Of a stretch of DNA of 64,000 bases, positions 9,140 through 17,781 are shown in pieces. Every line of letters starts with the position of its first letter. The stretch's first letter is position 1. The DNA comes from Flagellimonas eckloniae. GTDB taxonomy: Bacteria; Bacteroidota; Bacteroidia; Flavobacteriales; Flavobacteriaceae. Below the pieces are notes generated by a model. The model saw only the letters and a list, made by a program, of their open reading frames with translations, made no database searches and was not told where the DNA came from. Location of the stretch: the NCBI RefSeq assembly GCF_001413955.1, contig NZ_LCTZ01000002.1:3571001-3635000 (forward strand), given 5' to 3'. The position numbers and the translations under genes are program-made.

Positions 9140-10819
9140 ATGTTTAAAAGAACAGTTTTATTTTTTGCGCTAATTTTGGCTTTTTCTTGCCAAGAAAAAT
9201 CACAATCAAACATTGTTTTTTCGATATCCCATGTAACTGAGGATAGTCTTTCACTACTTAAAATAAACATGAAATTTCCTGCGGATTCATCGGGAACCAC
9301 AATATTGGAATTCAATAATGAAGCTTGGGGTCAAAAAGACCTTTTTAATACCCTCCACAATGTACAATTGATAGATGTTGATGATGATATTGAAAAGGAT
9401 TTGGACAGTGGTTGGATAATTCTAAAGCATCCCAAAAATCTTAAAACGCTGGAATTTGAGTACGACTTAAAGCAGGATTTTTATGGAAATTTAGCAACGG
9501 ACAAGGCCTATCGTCCTGTTATAACGGAGGATTACTTCCATGTGTTTTCACATAATTTATTCATGTTTCCCAAGACTTCAAAAACCAATTTTGATATCAC
9601 TTTGGATTGGATTGATTTTCCAGAGCAGTATACAATTCACAATAGTTTTGGAAGTAAAAAAAGAAATCAATTCCTAGAGAATATGGATGTGGAGTTATTT
9701 GAGAGTGCCATTTTTGTTGGGGGTGATTTTAGAATATTGGAAGATGAAATTAATGGAAATGCAATAAGCTTGGCCACTAGGGGAGAATGGGTTCCATTTG
9801 GGGAAAAGGAGGTAATGCAAGTTTTAAAACAGACCTTAAAGTGTCAGCGCGATTTTTGGGAGGATCATTCACAAGAATATTTTACTGTTACCATGCAGCC
9901 TTTTTTCCAAGAGACAGGTAGCAGCTTTCAAGGAACCGGATTGACCAACTCATTCGCGACCTCCGTCTCCAATAATGATTTTACTGATATAGATCAGATG
10001 GTGTACTTGTTCAATCATGAATTGATGCACAATTGGATTGGTAACACCATTGAAAATGAAAACGAAGAAGAGCAGTATTGGTTTAGTGAGGGTTTTACAG
10101 AGTATTACACTTATAAGAATGTAGCCAAAAACAAAATTAAGGAGCTAGATGGAGCTTTTTTTATAAACTCTATAAATGAAACTGCAAAGAATTTGCATTC
10201 GCTTTCAATAAAAGAAGTGCCAAATTCAGAAATGAACTATGAAAACTTTTGGTCCGACTATGAGTATCGAAAATTGCCCTATTACAGGGGGACCTTGTTT
10301 GCGTTTTACTTGGATTATTCAATTCAAAAGGATTCAAATGGAAAGTATAGTTTGGATAATGTCATGAAGGATTTGTTGAAAGTGGCAACGGATGAAAATA
10401 AAAAGTTGAACCATACCGTGTTTAAAAGCGTATTGAAAAAGTATTTTCCCAATCGAACCGATACAGTTTTTAAAGAATTTATTGTAGATGGAAAATTACT
10501 TCCTTTAGCGGATTTTTATAATGAAATGAAATTGGAATACGAGCCAACCACCCAGCTTTTTGAACTAGGTTTTGAACTTTCTGAAGATGGAACACAGGTA
10601 GATGAAGTTAACAAGGATAGTGAAGCATGGAAAGCGGGCCTTAGAAGTGGTGACAAATTATATTCAAGAAGTATATGGTATGGGAATATTTCCAAAAAAG
10701 TAGAATTAGGAGTACTGAAAGAAGGAAACAAAGTTGCTATTGACTTTTATCCAGTAAAAATGGCCGAAGTACCCCAAATCCAAATATCTGAAGAAAATAC
10801 ACAAATACTTGGATTCTAG
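9140..10819 (+). CDS. M1/M61-like zinc peptidase with PDZ domain, lipoprotein
   Basis: A 559-residue predicted lipoprotein (MFKRTVLFFALILAFSC). An in-frame ATG at 9122 is possible, but the signal starts better at 9140. The catalytic part carries FNHELMHNWIGNT, an HExxH site, with the third zinc ligand in WFSEGFTEYY twenty residues on, as in gluzincins of clans including M1 and M61. About the last 90 residues look like a PDZ domain (DEVNKDSEAWKAGLRSGDKL), which is typical of M61 glycyl aminopeptidases. Probably a periplasmic or surface aminopeptidase. It ends convergently with the hydroxylase gene, overlapping by four bases. Confidence 0.8.
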   Translation: MFKRTVLFFALILAFSCQEKSQSNIVFSISHVTEDSLSLLKINMKFPADSSGTTILEFNNEAWGQKDLFNTLHNVQLIDVDDDIEKDLDSGWIILKHPKNLKTLEFEYDLKQDFYGNLATDKAYRPVITEDYFHVFSHNLFMFPKTSKTNFDITLDWIDFPEQYTIHNSFGSKKRNQFLENMDVELFESAIFVGGDFRILEDEINGNAISLATRGEWVPFGEKEVMQVLKQTLKCQRDFWEDHSQEYFTVTMQPFFQETGSSFQGTGLTNSFATSVSNNDFTDIDQMVYLFNHELMHNWIGNTIENENEEEQYWFSEGFTEYYTYKNVAKNKIKELDGAFFINSINETAKNLHSLSIKEVPNSEMNYENFWSDYEYRKLPYYRGTLFAFYLDYSIQKDSNGKYSLDNVMKDLLKVATDENKKLNHTVFKSVLKKYFPNRTDTVFKEFIVDGKLLPLADFYNEMKLEYEPTTQLFELGFELSEDGTQVDEVNKDSEAWKAGLRSGDKLYSRSIWYGNISKKVELGVLKEGNKVAIDFYPVKMAEVPQIQISEENTQILGF

Positions 10820-12576
10820 TCAACTAAAGTGGCATCCACCAATGAAATTCCATCATCAATAAGATGTCCCACTTTTGGATTATTCAATTTAACAGTTTCC
10901 AAATGCTTTAGAATATCGGTTTGAAAGTCTTGGTCATTACTCTCCTTGGCCAGTTCGTAAAGCTCTGTGGGCAATAACCAATCGTCTGGATAATCCTTTT
11001 TGAGTTCTTGGAAAACCTTGTTTCTGGAAATGGTTGTATTTATGCCTGTTCTAAAATCCCTGATTTGTGCGTAGTACAATTCCAATTGCTTTTTTTTGTT
11101 ATCTGTTTTTGGCTTAATCGTAGTTTCCGTAATCTTGTGCGAGATAAGATTAAAACTATTCAGGTCGGCTGGGCCATTGAATGCTGAAACCACTTTTTGA
11201 CCCACGGCCATATGATATAGTCCCCAATTGGGCAGAAATAAAATTGTACCGTCATGGGTAACCTTACAATCTTTAAACGTAATCAAAATGATTTTACCTT
11301 GTAAGTTTCGGGTTCCGGTAACAATGGTGCCCTTTATTTTCACTCCTCCCTCAAATTCTAAAGAAACCTGTTCCCCTTCAAAAATTTTATAGGCCATTAA
11401 ATCGCGAGGCCCCATATCCTCAATAGCCAAGTTAATGCCTTTTAGTTTACCAATTGGAGAGCCAAAACCTTCAGAATGGTCCAAAGTACTATGCCCAACT
11501 AATTCTTTTTCACGATATGCCAATGCCGTAGGACCAACTGTTCGTACATAAATGGGTTTGCCTTCATGTTCAATTATAGTATGAAAATGCCCAGATATTT
11601 GAATTCCTGTACTTAGTTCAATACTTCCAAGAGCCTTGGAATCTATTAATTTTTGTATGCCAGATAGGCCTCCGGTTCGTAGCGCCATGGTATTTGCAAA
11701 ATCTTCCAAAACTTGACTCAAATGGGCAAAATTTGGAGTTACAAAAAGTTGTGGTTGCGGTTTGGTAATATCAAATGCTTTTTGCGCGGCATCGATGGTA
11801 TACTGCTCTTTAACAACATCGCTTTGCATGCACCATTTACTTTCCCCAATAGATGAAAGCAGCCCTGCTCCATAAATTTTTGGATTATCCAGAGTGCCAA
11901 TCAAACCATATTCCACAGTCCACCAATGTAAGTTGCGAATAAGTGCCATTTCACTGGGAATTCCCATATTTTTCTGTAGTTCTTCTATTTGTTTTTCGGC
12001 TTTGTCAATTTCCTCTTTTGGGGTTTCTGTGGCCTCTTTTATAATGGAAAGGTGTCTTACGGCCTGGTACAGTTCATAGTCTTTGGCACTAGAAATAGCC
12101 TTACTTCCAATTTCCCCAAATCGTCTTAAATATTCGGCATACTCCGGATTTGCAATTATGGGAGCGTGTCCCGCTCCTTCATGAATAATGTCCGGTGCAG
12201 GGGTGTATTCAATATTTTCAAGTTGTCTAATATCTGATGCGATAACCAACACATTGTAAGCTTGAAACTCCATAAATGCCGATGGTGGAATAAAACCATC
12301 CACTGCGACCGCTGCCCATCCAATTTCTTTTAGAATGCGGTTCATTCCATACATATTGGGGATATGGTCAATTGAAATCCCTGTTTTTAATAAGCCATCT
12401 ACATATGATTTATGTGCTACCCTACTTAAATAATCCACATTTTTTCGCATTACATAGCGCCATACCGCTTGATCTATTGCTGAATAATCATCATAATTTT
12501 GCGGTTTTATAAACTGCTTTAAATGTATGGGCAGTTTATCTAAAATAGGATTGCTTTCGTATTTGGGATTAATCAT
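10816..12576 (-). CDS. phhA: Aromatic amino acid hydroxylase (phenylalanine 4-monooxygenase type), long form
   Basis: A pterin- and iron-dependent hydroxylase, probably phenylalanine to tyrosine. The catalytic part is about residues 20-330: iron ligands H132 and H137 in HEGAGH and E222 in HWWTVEYGLIG, plus the LADE-like start GMNRILKEIGWAAVAVDGFI. At 586 residues it is about twice the usual bacterial PhhA; the extra C-terminal 250 residues (including VEGGVKIKGTIVTGTRNLQG) match no domain I know. Long forms of this kind are usual in Flavobacteriia. Divergent from an Lrp/AsnC regulator with palindromes between them, which suggests amino-acid-responsive control. Confidence 0.92.
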   Translation of the reverse strand: MINPKYESNPILDKLPIHLKQFIKPQNYDDYSAIDQAVWRYVMRKNVDYLSRVAHKSYVDGLLKTGISIDHIPNMYGMNRILKEIGWAAVAVDGFIPPSAFMEFQAYNVLVIASDIRQLENIEYTPAPDIIHEGAGHAPIIANPEYAEYLRRFGEIGSKAISSAKDYELYQAVRHLSIIKEATETPKEEIDKAEKQIEELQKNMGIPSEMALIRNLHWWTVEYGLIGTLDNPKIYGAGLLSSIGESKWCMQSDVVKEQYTIDAAQKAFDITKPQPQLFVTPNFAHLSQVLEDFANTMALRTGGLSGIQKLIDSKALGSIELSTGIQISGHFHTIIEHEGKPIYVRTVGPTALAYREKELVGHSTLDHSEGFGSPIGKLKGINLAIEDMGPRDLMAYKIFEGEQVSLEFEGGVKIKGTIVTGTRNLQGKIILITFKDCKVTHDGTILFLPNWGLYHMAVGQKVVSAFNGPADLNSFNLISHKITETTIKPKTDNKKKQLELYYAQIRDFRTGINTTISRNKVFQELKKDYPDDWLLPTELYELAKESNDQDFQTDILKHLETVKLNNPKVGHLIDDGISLVDATLVD

Positions 12577-12604
12577 TTAAGTAGTATTAGAGTTTATAGG
12601 GTGA

Positions 12605-12632
12605 TACTATATAATTTCCTGTAAATATAGTA
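12605..12632. promoter_or_regulatory. TACTATA inverted repeat near phhA (probable Lrp/AsnC operator)
   Basis: TACTATA at 12605-12611 and its exact complement TATAGTA at 12626-12632, 14 bases apart, 29 bases upstream of the hydroxylase start. The same heptamer pair occurs at 12689-12703 on the regulator's side. The spacing of centres is about 78 bases. Assignment to the adjacent Lrp/AsnC protein is inference. Confidence 0.5.
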
Positions 12633-12688
12633 TTAAAAGAATTTAAAGACTATTATTTATGCTTTATAAGGAATAAAAACTTTTATTA

Positions 12689-12703
12689 TACTATATTATA
12701 GTA
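12689..12703. promoter_or_regulatory. 15-bp palindrome TACTATATTATAGTA before the Lrp/AsnC gene
   Basis: TACTATA-T-TATAGTA, perfect apart from its centre base. It lies just upstream of TATTTTTA (12712-12719), a one-mismatch -7 element for the regulator, where a bound protein would block or adjust the promoter. Lrp/AsnC proteins bind 15-bp palindromes of this kind and often control themselves. Confidence 0.55.
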
Positions 12704-12750
12704 ATAAACACTATTTTTAATATATCAATCTTCATCAATCAGGAAAAAGT

Positions 12751-13218
12751 ATGCAGCAACAATTAGACAGCATTGACCGTGAAATTTTAAAAATATTGGA
12801 AAAGGATGCCAAAACCGTGGCAAAAACCATTGCGGAAAAACTAGGTTTAACTAAGACGCCGGTATATGAACGGATTAGAAGGTTGGAAAATGAGGGTTTT
12901 ATTCGAAACTATGCGGCCGTTATCAACAAAGAAAAAATTGAGAGTAGTATTACTGTATTTAGTTTTGTTTCCCTTGAAGCCCAAAAGGGTCACTTGATGG
13001 ATGATTTTTTGAATCAGGTAAAACAATTTTCAGAGATAACAGAGTGCTTTGTAGTGGGGGGTGAATTTGATTTTTTGTTGAAGGTGATTGTTAAAAATCT
13101 GGATGCTTATTACGATTTTGCCAAGACTAAAATTGCGTCTTTACCCAATATAGGAGCTGTGAAAAGTGCTTTTGTTTTAAAGGAAGCAAAGAACGAAAAT
13201 ACCTTCCCGCTATTGTAG
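12751..13218 (+). CDS. Lrp/AsnC family transcriptional regulator
   Basis: A 155-residue regulator of normal family length. Residues 1-60 are the AsnC winged HTH (LDSIDREILKILEKDAKTVA, then AEKLGLTKTPVYERIRRLEN); 70-150 are the RAM/ACT-like ligand and oligomer domain (VFSFVSLEAQKGH, FVVGGEFDFLLKVIVKNLDAYYDF, AKTKIASLPNIGAVKSAFVL). The G-x-FD-x-LLKV block is the amino acid-binding region. It is divergent from the aromatic amino acid hydroxylase, so that gene and itself are the likely targets, with an aromatic amino acid as plausible effector. Confidence 0.95.
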   Translation: MQQQLDSIDREILKILEKDAKTVAKTIAEKLGLTKTPVYERIRRLENEGFIRNYAAVINKEKIESSITVFSFVSLEAQKGHLMDDFLNQVKQFSEITECFVVGGEFDFLLKVIVKNLDAYYDFAKTKIASLPNIGAVKSAFVLKEAKNENTFPLL

Positions 13219-13326
13219 AACTTTAAATTAAAATAGAACGAAGAATCTAACTTATTTTTCCAATTGGGATAAACACTTCCATTTTGGTTGTTGTAGATTC
13301 TTCGCTCAATTTTGAATAGGAATATT

Positions 13327-13905
13327 TTAATTGGCTGCAACAGTTATTGCTGGCGGATATTCCTGTAGAATTTGAGAAACAAATTCTCTAATCCGTTCTT
13401 CTTTCTTTTCAATATTTTTAATATTGTTCAAAGTGCCAACTCCGCGCCCTTGCCATACCAGTTCCCTGTTTTGGGTGTCGATAAGGTCAATATATAAGGA
13501 ACCTTCGGTACGGGTACTAACATTGTTGCCACCCCAGCCACCACCCCAGCCCGGACCCCAAAGCCATGGATTGTAGAAGCCTCCCCAACCCCAGCCCCAA
13601 CCAAAGTTGTTGTTGTAGACATCAACACGTTCACGTTCTTTAGTGAAAATGCTTACCAAAACATCGGGTTGTTCGGATTTTACAAAGCCTCGCGAACTCA
13701 TTTCAGCATCAATTGCCTTCAAAATTCGTTTTTTATCCAAATCAGAGATTTGGGCCTTGTCAATTCCGGTTTTATAAAAGGCGTAAGTTTTATAGGTTTT
13801 AAAATTAGCTTCTTTATCATAATCCGCAATAACCCTAACGGAACTGCAAGACGTCAAGAAAACAACTGCCAGTGCAGCCAAGGAAAATAGTTTTAAATTC
13901 TTCAT
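13327..13905 (-). CDS. DUF4136 lipoprotein
   Basis: A 192-residue outer-envelope lipoprotein (MKNLKLFSLAALAVVFLTSC, lipobox LTSC). The DUF4136 domain is seen in VRVIADYDKEANFKTYKTYA, then RILKAIDAEMSSRGF, PDVLVSIF and, at the end, GSLYIDLIDTQNRELVWQGR followed by a helix with IREFVSQILQEYPP. A Trp/Gly-rich insertion at about residues 100-128 (GWGWGWGG, WGPGWGGGWGG) is typical of the family. Function unknown. Monocistronic. Confidence 0.92.
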   Translation of the reverse strand: MKNLKLFSLAALAVVFLTSCSSVRVIADYDKEANFKTYKTYAFYKTGIDKAQISDLDKKRILKAIDAEMSSRGFVKSEQPDVLVSIFTKERERVDVYNNNFGWGWGWGGFYNPWLWGPGWGGGWGGNNVSTRTEGSLYIDLIDTQNRELVWQGRGVGTLNNIKNIEKKEERIREFVSQILQEYPPAITVAAN

Positions 13906-13975
13906 AGTAATCTTTTTTTTGAGTTCATTAAAATGACTATTTTTTAGTCACAAATATTATGCCGAACATTTGCTT

Positions 13976-14140
<165 letters not shown>

Positions 14141-14284
14141 CTACGAAACCAATTTCGTTTCCCCTAAAATTAAGATATTCCCATGAATACCACTAGGATT
14201 TTATGATTTGTAAGAACCTAGGTAGTTCATCGAAATTGTTAATGTTATTATCGAAACAATCAAATTTCTATGTGTTCTAGCCAT

Positions 14285-14292
14285 TATATTTG
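14285..14292 (+). promoter_or_regulatory. -7 element TATATTTG
   Basis: An exact TAnnTTTG box 23 bases before the TTG start at 14316. No good -33 TTTG at the usual distance. It supports a short leader and the TTG start of the following gene. Confidence 0.35.
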
Positions 14293-14315
14293 TAGGAATC
14301 TTATTATAATTTAGT

Positions 14316-14645
14316 TTGATATTAGTTTTTAAACATTTCTTTTATCGAAATTATGTAGGTCTATCTTTATGGCCGTTCATCTTTTTAAAAGAGGGATCAC
14401 TTAAAAAAGATGAGGTTCTGATAAACCATGAACGTATACACCTAAAACAACAACAAGAATTGTTGATTGTTCCTTTTTATATCCTTTACATTTCGGAATG
14501 GATTTTAAGAACGATACTGTACTTGAACAGTTATCGGGCCTATCAAAACATTAGTTTTGAAAGAGAGGCATATGCAAATGAGAATAATATGGGTTATCTT
14601 TCGCATCGAAAAACCTTTGGTTTTTTGGACTATTTGACGCGATAA
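14316..14645 (+). CDS. Small membrane protein with HExxH (M56/M48-like)
   Basis: A 109-residue protein starting at TTG (an in-frame TAA lies nine bases upstream, so no earlier start fits). It carries INHERIHLKQQQELL, an HExxH motif, then a hydrophobic segment (LLIVPFYILYISEWIL) and NISFEREAYANENN, where E is placed like a third zinc ligand. This looks like the catalytic core of an M56/M48-type membrane metallopeptidase with most flanking helices missing. Similar short proteins are conserved in Flavobacteriia. Whether it is proteolytic is unknown. It is followed nine bases later by the ACC-deaminase-like gene. Confidence 0.65.
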   Translation: MILVFKHFFYRNYVGLSLWPFIFLKEGSLKKDEVLINHERIHLKQQQELLIVPFYILYISEWILRTILYLNSYRAYQNISFEREAYANENNMGYLSHRKTFGFLDYLTR

Positions 14646-14654
14646 ATTCAGAAT

Positions 14655-15560
14655 TTGTTAATCCCCAATCAAAAAGTACACTTATCTCTTCTTGAGGAAA
14701 AAGATGTAACTCTCTGTATCAAAAGGGAAGATACCATTCACCCCTTCATTTCCGGGAATAAATACCGAAAGCTAAAATATAATTTACTGGAAGCCAAAAA
14801 GGAAAACCAGACCAAACTCCTCACCTTTGGAGGTGCTTTTTCCAATCATATTGCTGCAACGGCCTATGCGGGTAAGAAATCGGATGTAAAAACAATTGGG
14901 GTTATCCGTGGTGAAGAACTAAAAGAAAACTGGAGTGAAAATCCCACCTTGCAGCTGGCGGCAGAACATGGAATGGAATTCCATTTTGTATCCCGAAGTG
15001 AATACAAGGAGAAGGACAGTCCCATTTTTCATGAAAAAATGAAGACTCTTTTTGGTGATTTTTATGAATTGCCAGAAGGAGGAACAAATGCGCTGGCCGT
15101 AAAGGGGTGTGAAGAAATTTTAACAGATTCAGATGTTGAATTCAATTTTATTTGCAGTTGTGTGGGAACGGGTGGTACAGTCGCGGGACTCATCAATTCG
15201 GTAAAGCCGCATCAAACTGTTTTGGGATTCCCGGCGTTAAAAGGTGATTTTCTAAAGCAAGATATTCTTAAATTTGCCCGTAATGAAAATTGGGAACTTG
15301 TTCCCGATTACCATTTTGGAGGATATGCCAAGGTCGATGAAAGTCTGATAGATTTCATCAACATCTTTAAAAAAGAGACAGAGATTCCATTGGATCCTAT
15401 TTATACAGGGAAAATGCTTTTTGGGATATTGGAAAAAGTAAAACAAGGCTTTTTTAAACCAGGCACTCGTATTTTGGCAATCCATAGTGGAGGATTGCAA
15501 GGCATAAAAGGCATGAACCTTGTATTGAAGAAGAAAAAATTACCGTTATTGGACATATGA
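14655..15560 (+). CDS. ACC deaminase / D-cysteine desulfhydrase family enzyme
   Basis: A 301-residue PLP enzyme of the tryptophan-synthase-beta fold. The PLP lysine lies in FISGNKYRKLKYNL; FGGAFSNHIAATAYA is the substrate/phosphate-side loop and SCVGTGGTVAGLI is the glycine loop that holds the PLP phosphate. Family members deaminate 1-aminocyclopropane-1-carboxylate or desulfurise D-cysteine; most bacterial ones without a plant association are D-cysteine desulfhydrases, which is my preferred reading. The start is TTG 14655; no ATG fits, since a TAA lies 12 bases upstream. Its stop overlaps the next start (ATGA). Confidence 0.88.
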   Translation: MLIPNQKVHLSLLEEKDVTLCIKREDTIHPFISGNKYRKLKYNLLEAKKENQTKLLTFGGAFSNHIAATAYAGKKSDVKTIGVIRGEELKENWSENPTLQLAAEHGMEFHFVSRSEYKEKDSPIFHEKMKTLFGDFYELPEGGTNALAVKGCEEILTDSDVEFNFICSCVGTGGTVAGLINSVKPHQTVLGFPALKGDFLKQDILKFARNENWELVPDYHFGGYAKVDESLIDFINIFKKETEIPLDPIYTGKMLFGILEKVKQGFFKPGTRILAIHSGGLQGIKGMNLVLKKKKLPLLDI

Positions 15561-16411
15561 TCAGGCGAATAGGATGTATTGTGGTGCTAACATTGATGTT
15601 GGTAAGCTGTGGGGCAAAAAAAAGGACAGTAACCAAAGAACAAAAAGCTGTAACCGAAGCTAGGAAACATAGGAATCCGAATGCTGGAATTCCCACAGAC
15701 GGCCCCAAGGAATCTGAATTATATCCCTTGCCTGTTAATCCCGGCAGATTTGTGAAATTTCCCATCGCCAATACCCAAGAATATATAGAAACCTTTGCGC
15801 AGATGGCACAATACGAAATGCGGGCTTTTGGTATTCCGGCCAGCATTACCTTAGCACAGGGTATTTTAGAGAGTGGGTCGGGCAAAGGGGAACTTACACA
15901 GAAAACCAACAACCACTTCGGAATTAAATGTCATACCGGTTGGGATGGCGAGTTCGATTTTCATGATGATGACGCCAAAGGTGAATGTTTTAGAAAATAC
16001 AACCACCCCATGTACTCATTCCGGGACCATAGTATTTTTCTTTCCTCACGCTCCCGTTATAAATTCCTGTTCAATTATCGGCGAAATGACTACAAAAAAT
16101 GGGCTTATGGCTTGCGACAAGCAGGATATGCCACCGATAAAAAATATCCGCAGAAACTCATTGCCCTAATTGAACGCTACAGTTTGGATGACTATGATGA
16201 AGAAGTAGTTCGTGGGGGATTGGATACGGTTCGTGAACCCAAAAATTACGATGTGTTCACCCACGAAGTTGAAAAAGGGGATACCCTATATGGAATTTCA
16301 AGAGAATACTCCATCTCGGTGAATGAGTTAATGCGAATCAATAATTTGGACAGCACTAATTTATCCATTGGGCAGGTCATAAACATCCGAAAGGAAAGAA
16401 GCGTAAAATAA
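15557..16411 (+). CDS. Glucosaminidase with LysM domain, lipoprotein
   Basis: A 284-residue peptidoglycan hydrolase. The lipoprotein signal is MIRRIGCIVVLTLMLVSCG. The catalytic domain spans about residues 75-215 (IPASITLAQGILESGSGKGE, with E in ILESGSG as catalytic acid, then NNHFGIKCH and the family's YRSFRDH-like YSFRDHSIFL). One LysM repeat is at about 235-282 (HEVEKGDTLYGISREYSISV). It cleaves the glycan strand as a GH73-type N-acetylglucosaminidase. It overlaps the preceding gene by four bases and lies 33 bases before hemL, so the three may be co-transcribed. Confidence 0.93.
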   Translation: MIRRIGCIVVLTLMLVSCGAKKRTVTKEQKAVTEARKHRNPNAGIPTDGPKESELYPLPVNPGRFVKFPIANTQEYIETFAQMAQYEMRAFGIPASITLAQGILESGSGKGELTQKTNNHFGIKCHTGWDGEFDFHDDDAKGECFRKYNHPMYSFRDHSIFLSSRSRYKFLFNYRRNDYKKWAYGLRQAGYATDKKYPQKLIALIERYSLDDYDEEVVRGGLDTVREPKNYDVFTHEVEKGDTLYGISREYSISVNELMRINNLDSTNLSIGQVINIRKERSVK

Positions 16412-16444
16412 TCTAGTGTCACATCATTAAACACCAAATAGTAC

Positions 16445-17722
16445 ATGCTATACCAACGAAGCAGTGCCTTATTTGCCGAGGCAAAAAAATATATTCCCGG
16501 TGGGGTAAACTCTCCAGTGCGAGCTTTTAAAGCAGTAGGAGGAGATCCCATTTTTGTAAAAGAAGCTAAAGGTGCTTACCTCTATGATGAAGATGGAAAT
16601 CAATTAATTGATTATATCGCTTCGTGGGGTCCACTTATTTTGGGTCATGCCTACGAACCCGTAATAAATGCTGTGGTGGAAAAGGCCAAAAAAGGAACTT
16701 CTTTTGGAATGCCTACCGAAATTGAGACGGAACTGGCAAAATTGGCTGTTTCCATGGTTCCCAATATCGATAAGATTCGCTTTGTAAATAGTGGTACCGA
16801 AGCTTGCATGAGTGCGGTTCGTTTGGCCCGGGGCTATACCGGAAAAGATAAGATCATCAAATTTGCCGGATGTTATCACGGGCATTCAGATTCTTTTTTG
16901 ATACAAGCTGGGAGTGGTGCGGTAACCTTTGGAAGCCCAAATAGTCCTGGGGTGACCCAAGGTACGGCCAAGGATACCCTTTTGGCCGATTATAACGATT
17001 TGGAAGGTGTAAAAGCACTTGCAACAGCCAATAAAGGTGAAATCGCCGCGATAATTTTAGAACCCGTGGCAGGAAACATGGGTTGCATAATTCCTTCGGA
17101 TGAATTCATCCATGGATTACGAAAATTGTGTACGGAAGAAGGGATTTTGTTGTTGTTTGATGAGGTGATGACTGGTTTTCGTTTGGAAAAAGGTGGCGCC
17201 CAGGAAGCCTTAGGAATAAATGCTGATATTGTGATGTTTGGAAAGGTGATAGGAGGTGGACTTCCCGTAGGTGCGTTTGCCGCAAAAACTGAAATTATGG
17301 ATCATTTGGCTCCGGATGGACCCGTTTATCAAGCAGGAACCTTAAGTGGAAACCCTTTGGCCATGAGCGCTGGACTTGCTATGCTTACGGAACTTAACAA
17401 TAAGCCGGAAGTATTTACCAGTTTGGCCAAGAAAACAGAATACTTACACAAGGGCATCGCCGGAATATTGACGGAAAAGGGTGTGGCACATCAAATTAAC
17501 CGCTATGGGAGCATGATTTCAGTACATTTTTGTGAGGAACCCGTAGTTGATTTTGCTTCCTCCGCAAAAGGGAACAATGATACTTTTAAAAAATATTTTC
17601 ATGGCATGTTGAATCAAGGTGTTTATTTGCCACCCTCTGCTTTCGAAAGCTATTTTTTAAACGATGCCATCAGCTATGCCGATTTGGATAAAACCATAGA
17701 TGCGGTTAAAACAATTTTCTAA
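16445..17722 (+). CDS. hemL: Glutamate-1-semialdehyde 2,1-aminomutase
   Basis: Converts glutamate-1-semialdehyde to 5-aminolevulinate, the first tetrapyrrole precursor, in the C5 pathway. 425 residues, normal length. The N-terminal [13 protein letters not shown] is diagnostic; [15 protein letters not shown] binds the PLP phosphate, FDEVMTGFR holds the PLP-ring aspartate, and K267 in [15 protein letters not shown] is the Schiff-base lysine. The [14 protein letters not shown] motif follows. Cytoplasmic. Heme synthesis fits the nearby heme/iron locus only loosely. Confidence 0.97.
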   Translation: MLYQRSSALFAEAKKYIPGGVNSPVRAFKAVGGDPIFVKEAKGAYLYDEDGNQLIDYIASWGPLILGHAYEPVINAVVEKAKKGTSFGMPTEIETELAKLAVSMVPNIDKIRFVNSGTEACMSAVRLARGYTGKDKIIKFAGCYHGHSDSFLIQAGSGAVTFGSPNSPGVTQGTAKDTLLADYNDLEGVKALATANKGEIAAIILEPVAGNMGCIIPSDEFIHGLRKLCTEEGILLLFDEVMTGFRLEKGGAQEALGINADIVMFGKVIGGGLPVGAFAAKTEIMDHLAPDGPVYQAGTLSGNPLAMSAGLAMLTELNNKPEVFTSLAKKTEYLHKGIAGILTEKGVAHQINRYGSMISVHFCEEPVVDFASSAKGNNDTFKKYFHGMLNQGVYLPPSAFESYFLNDAISYADLDKTIDAVKTIF

Positions 17723-17781
17723 ATATAAATATGCTTTTTCCCGTAAAAAAGAAGGTGTGAACAAAAAGCTGGAGGGTTGCA

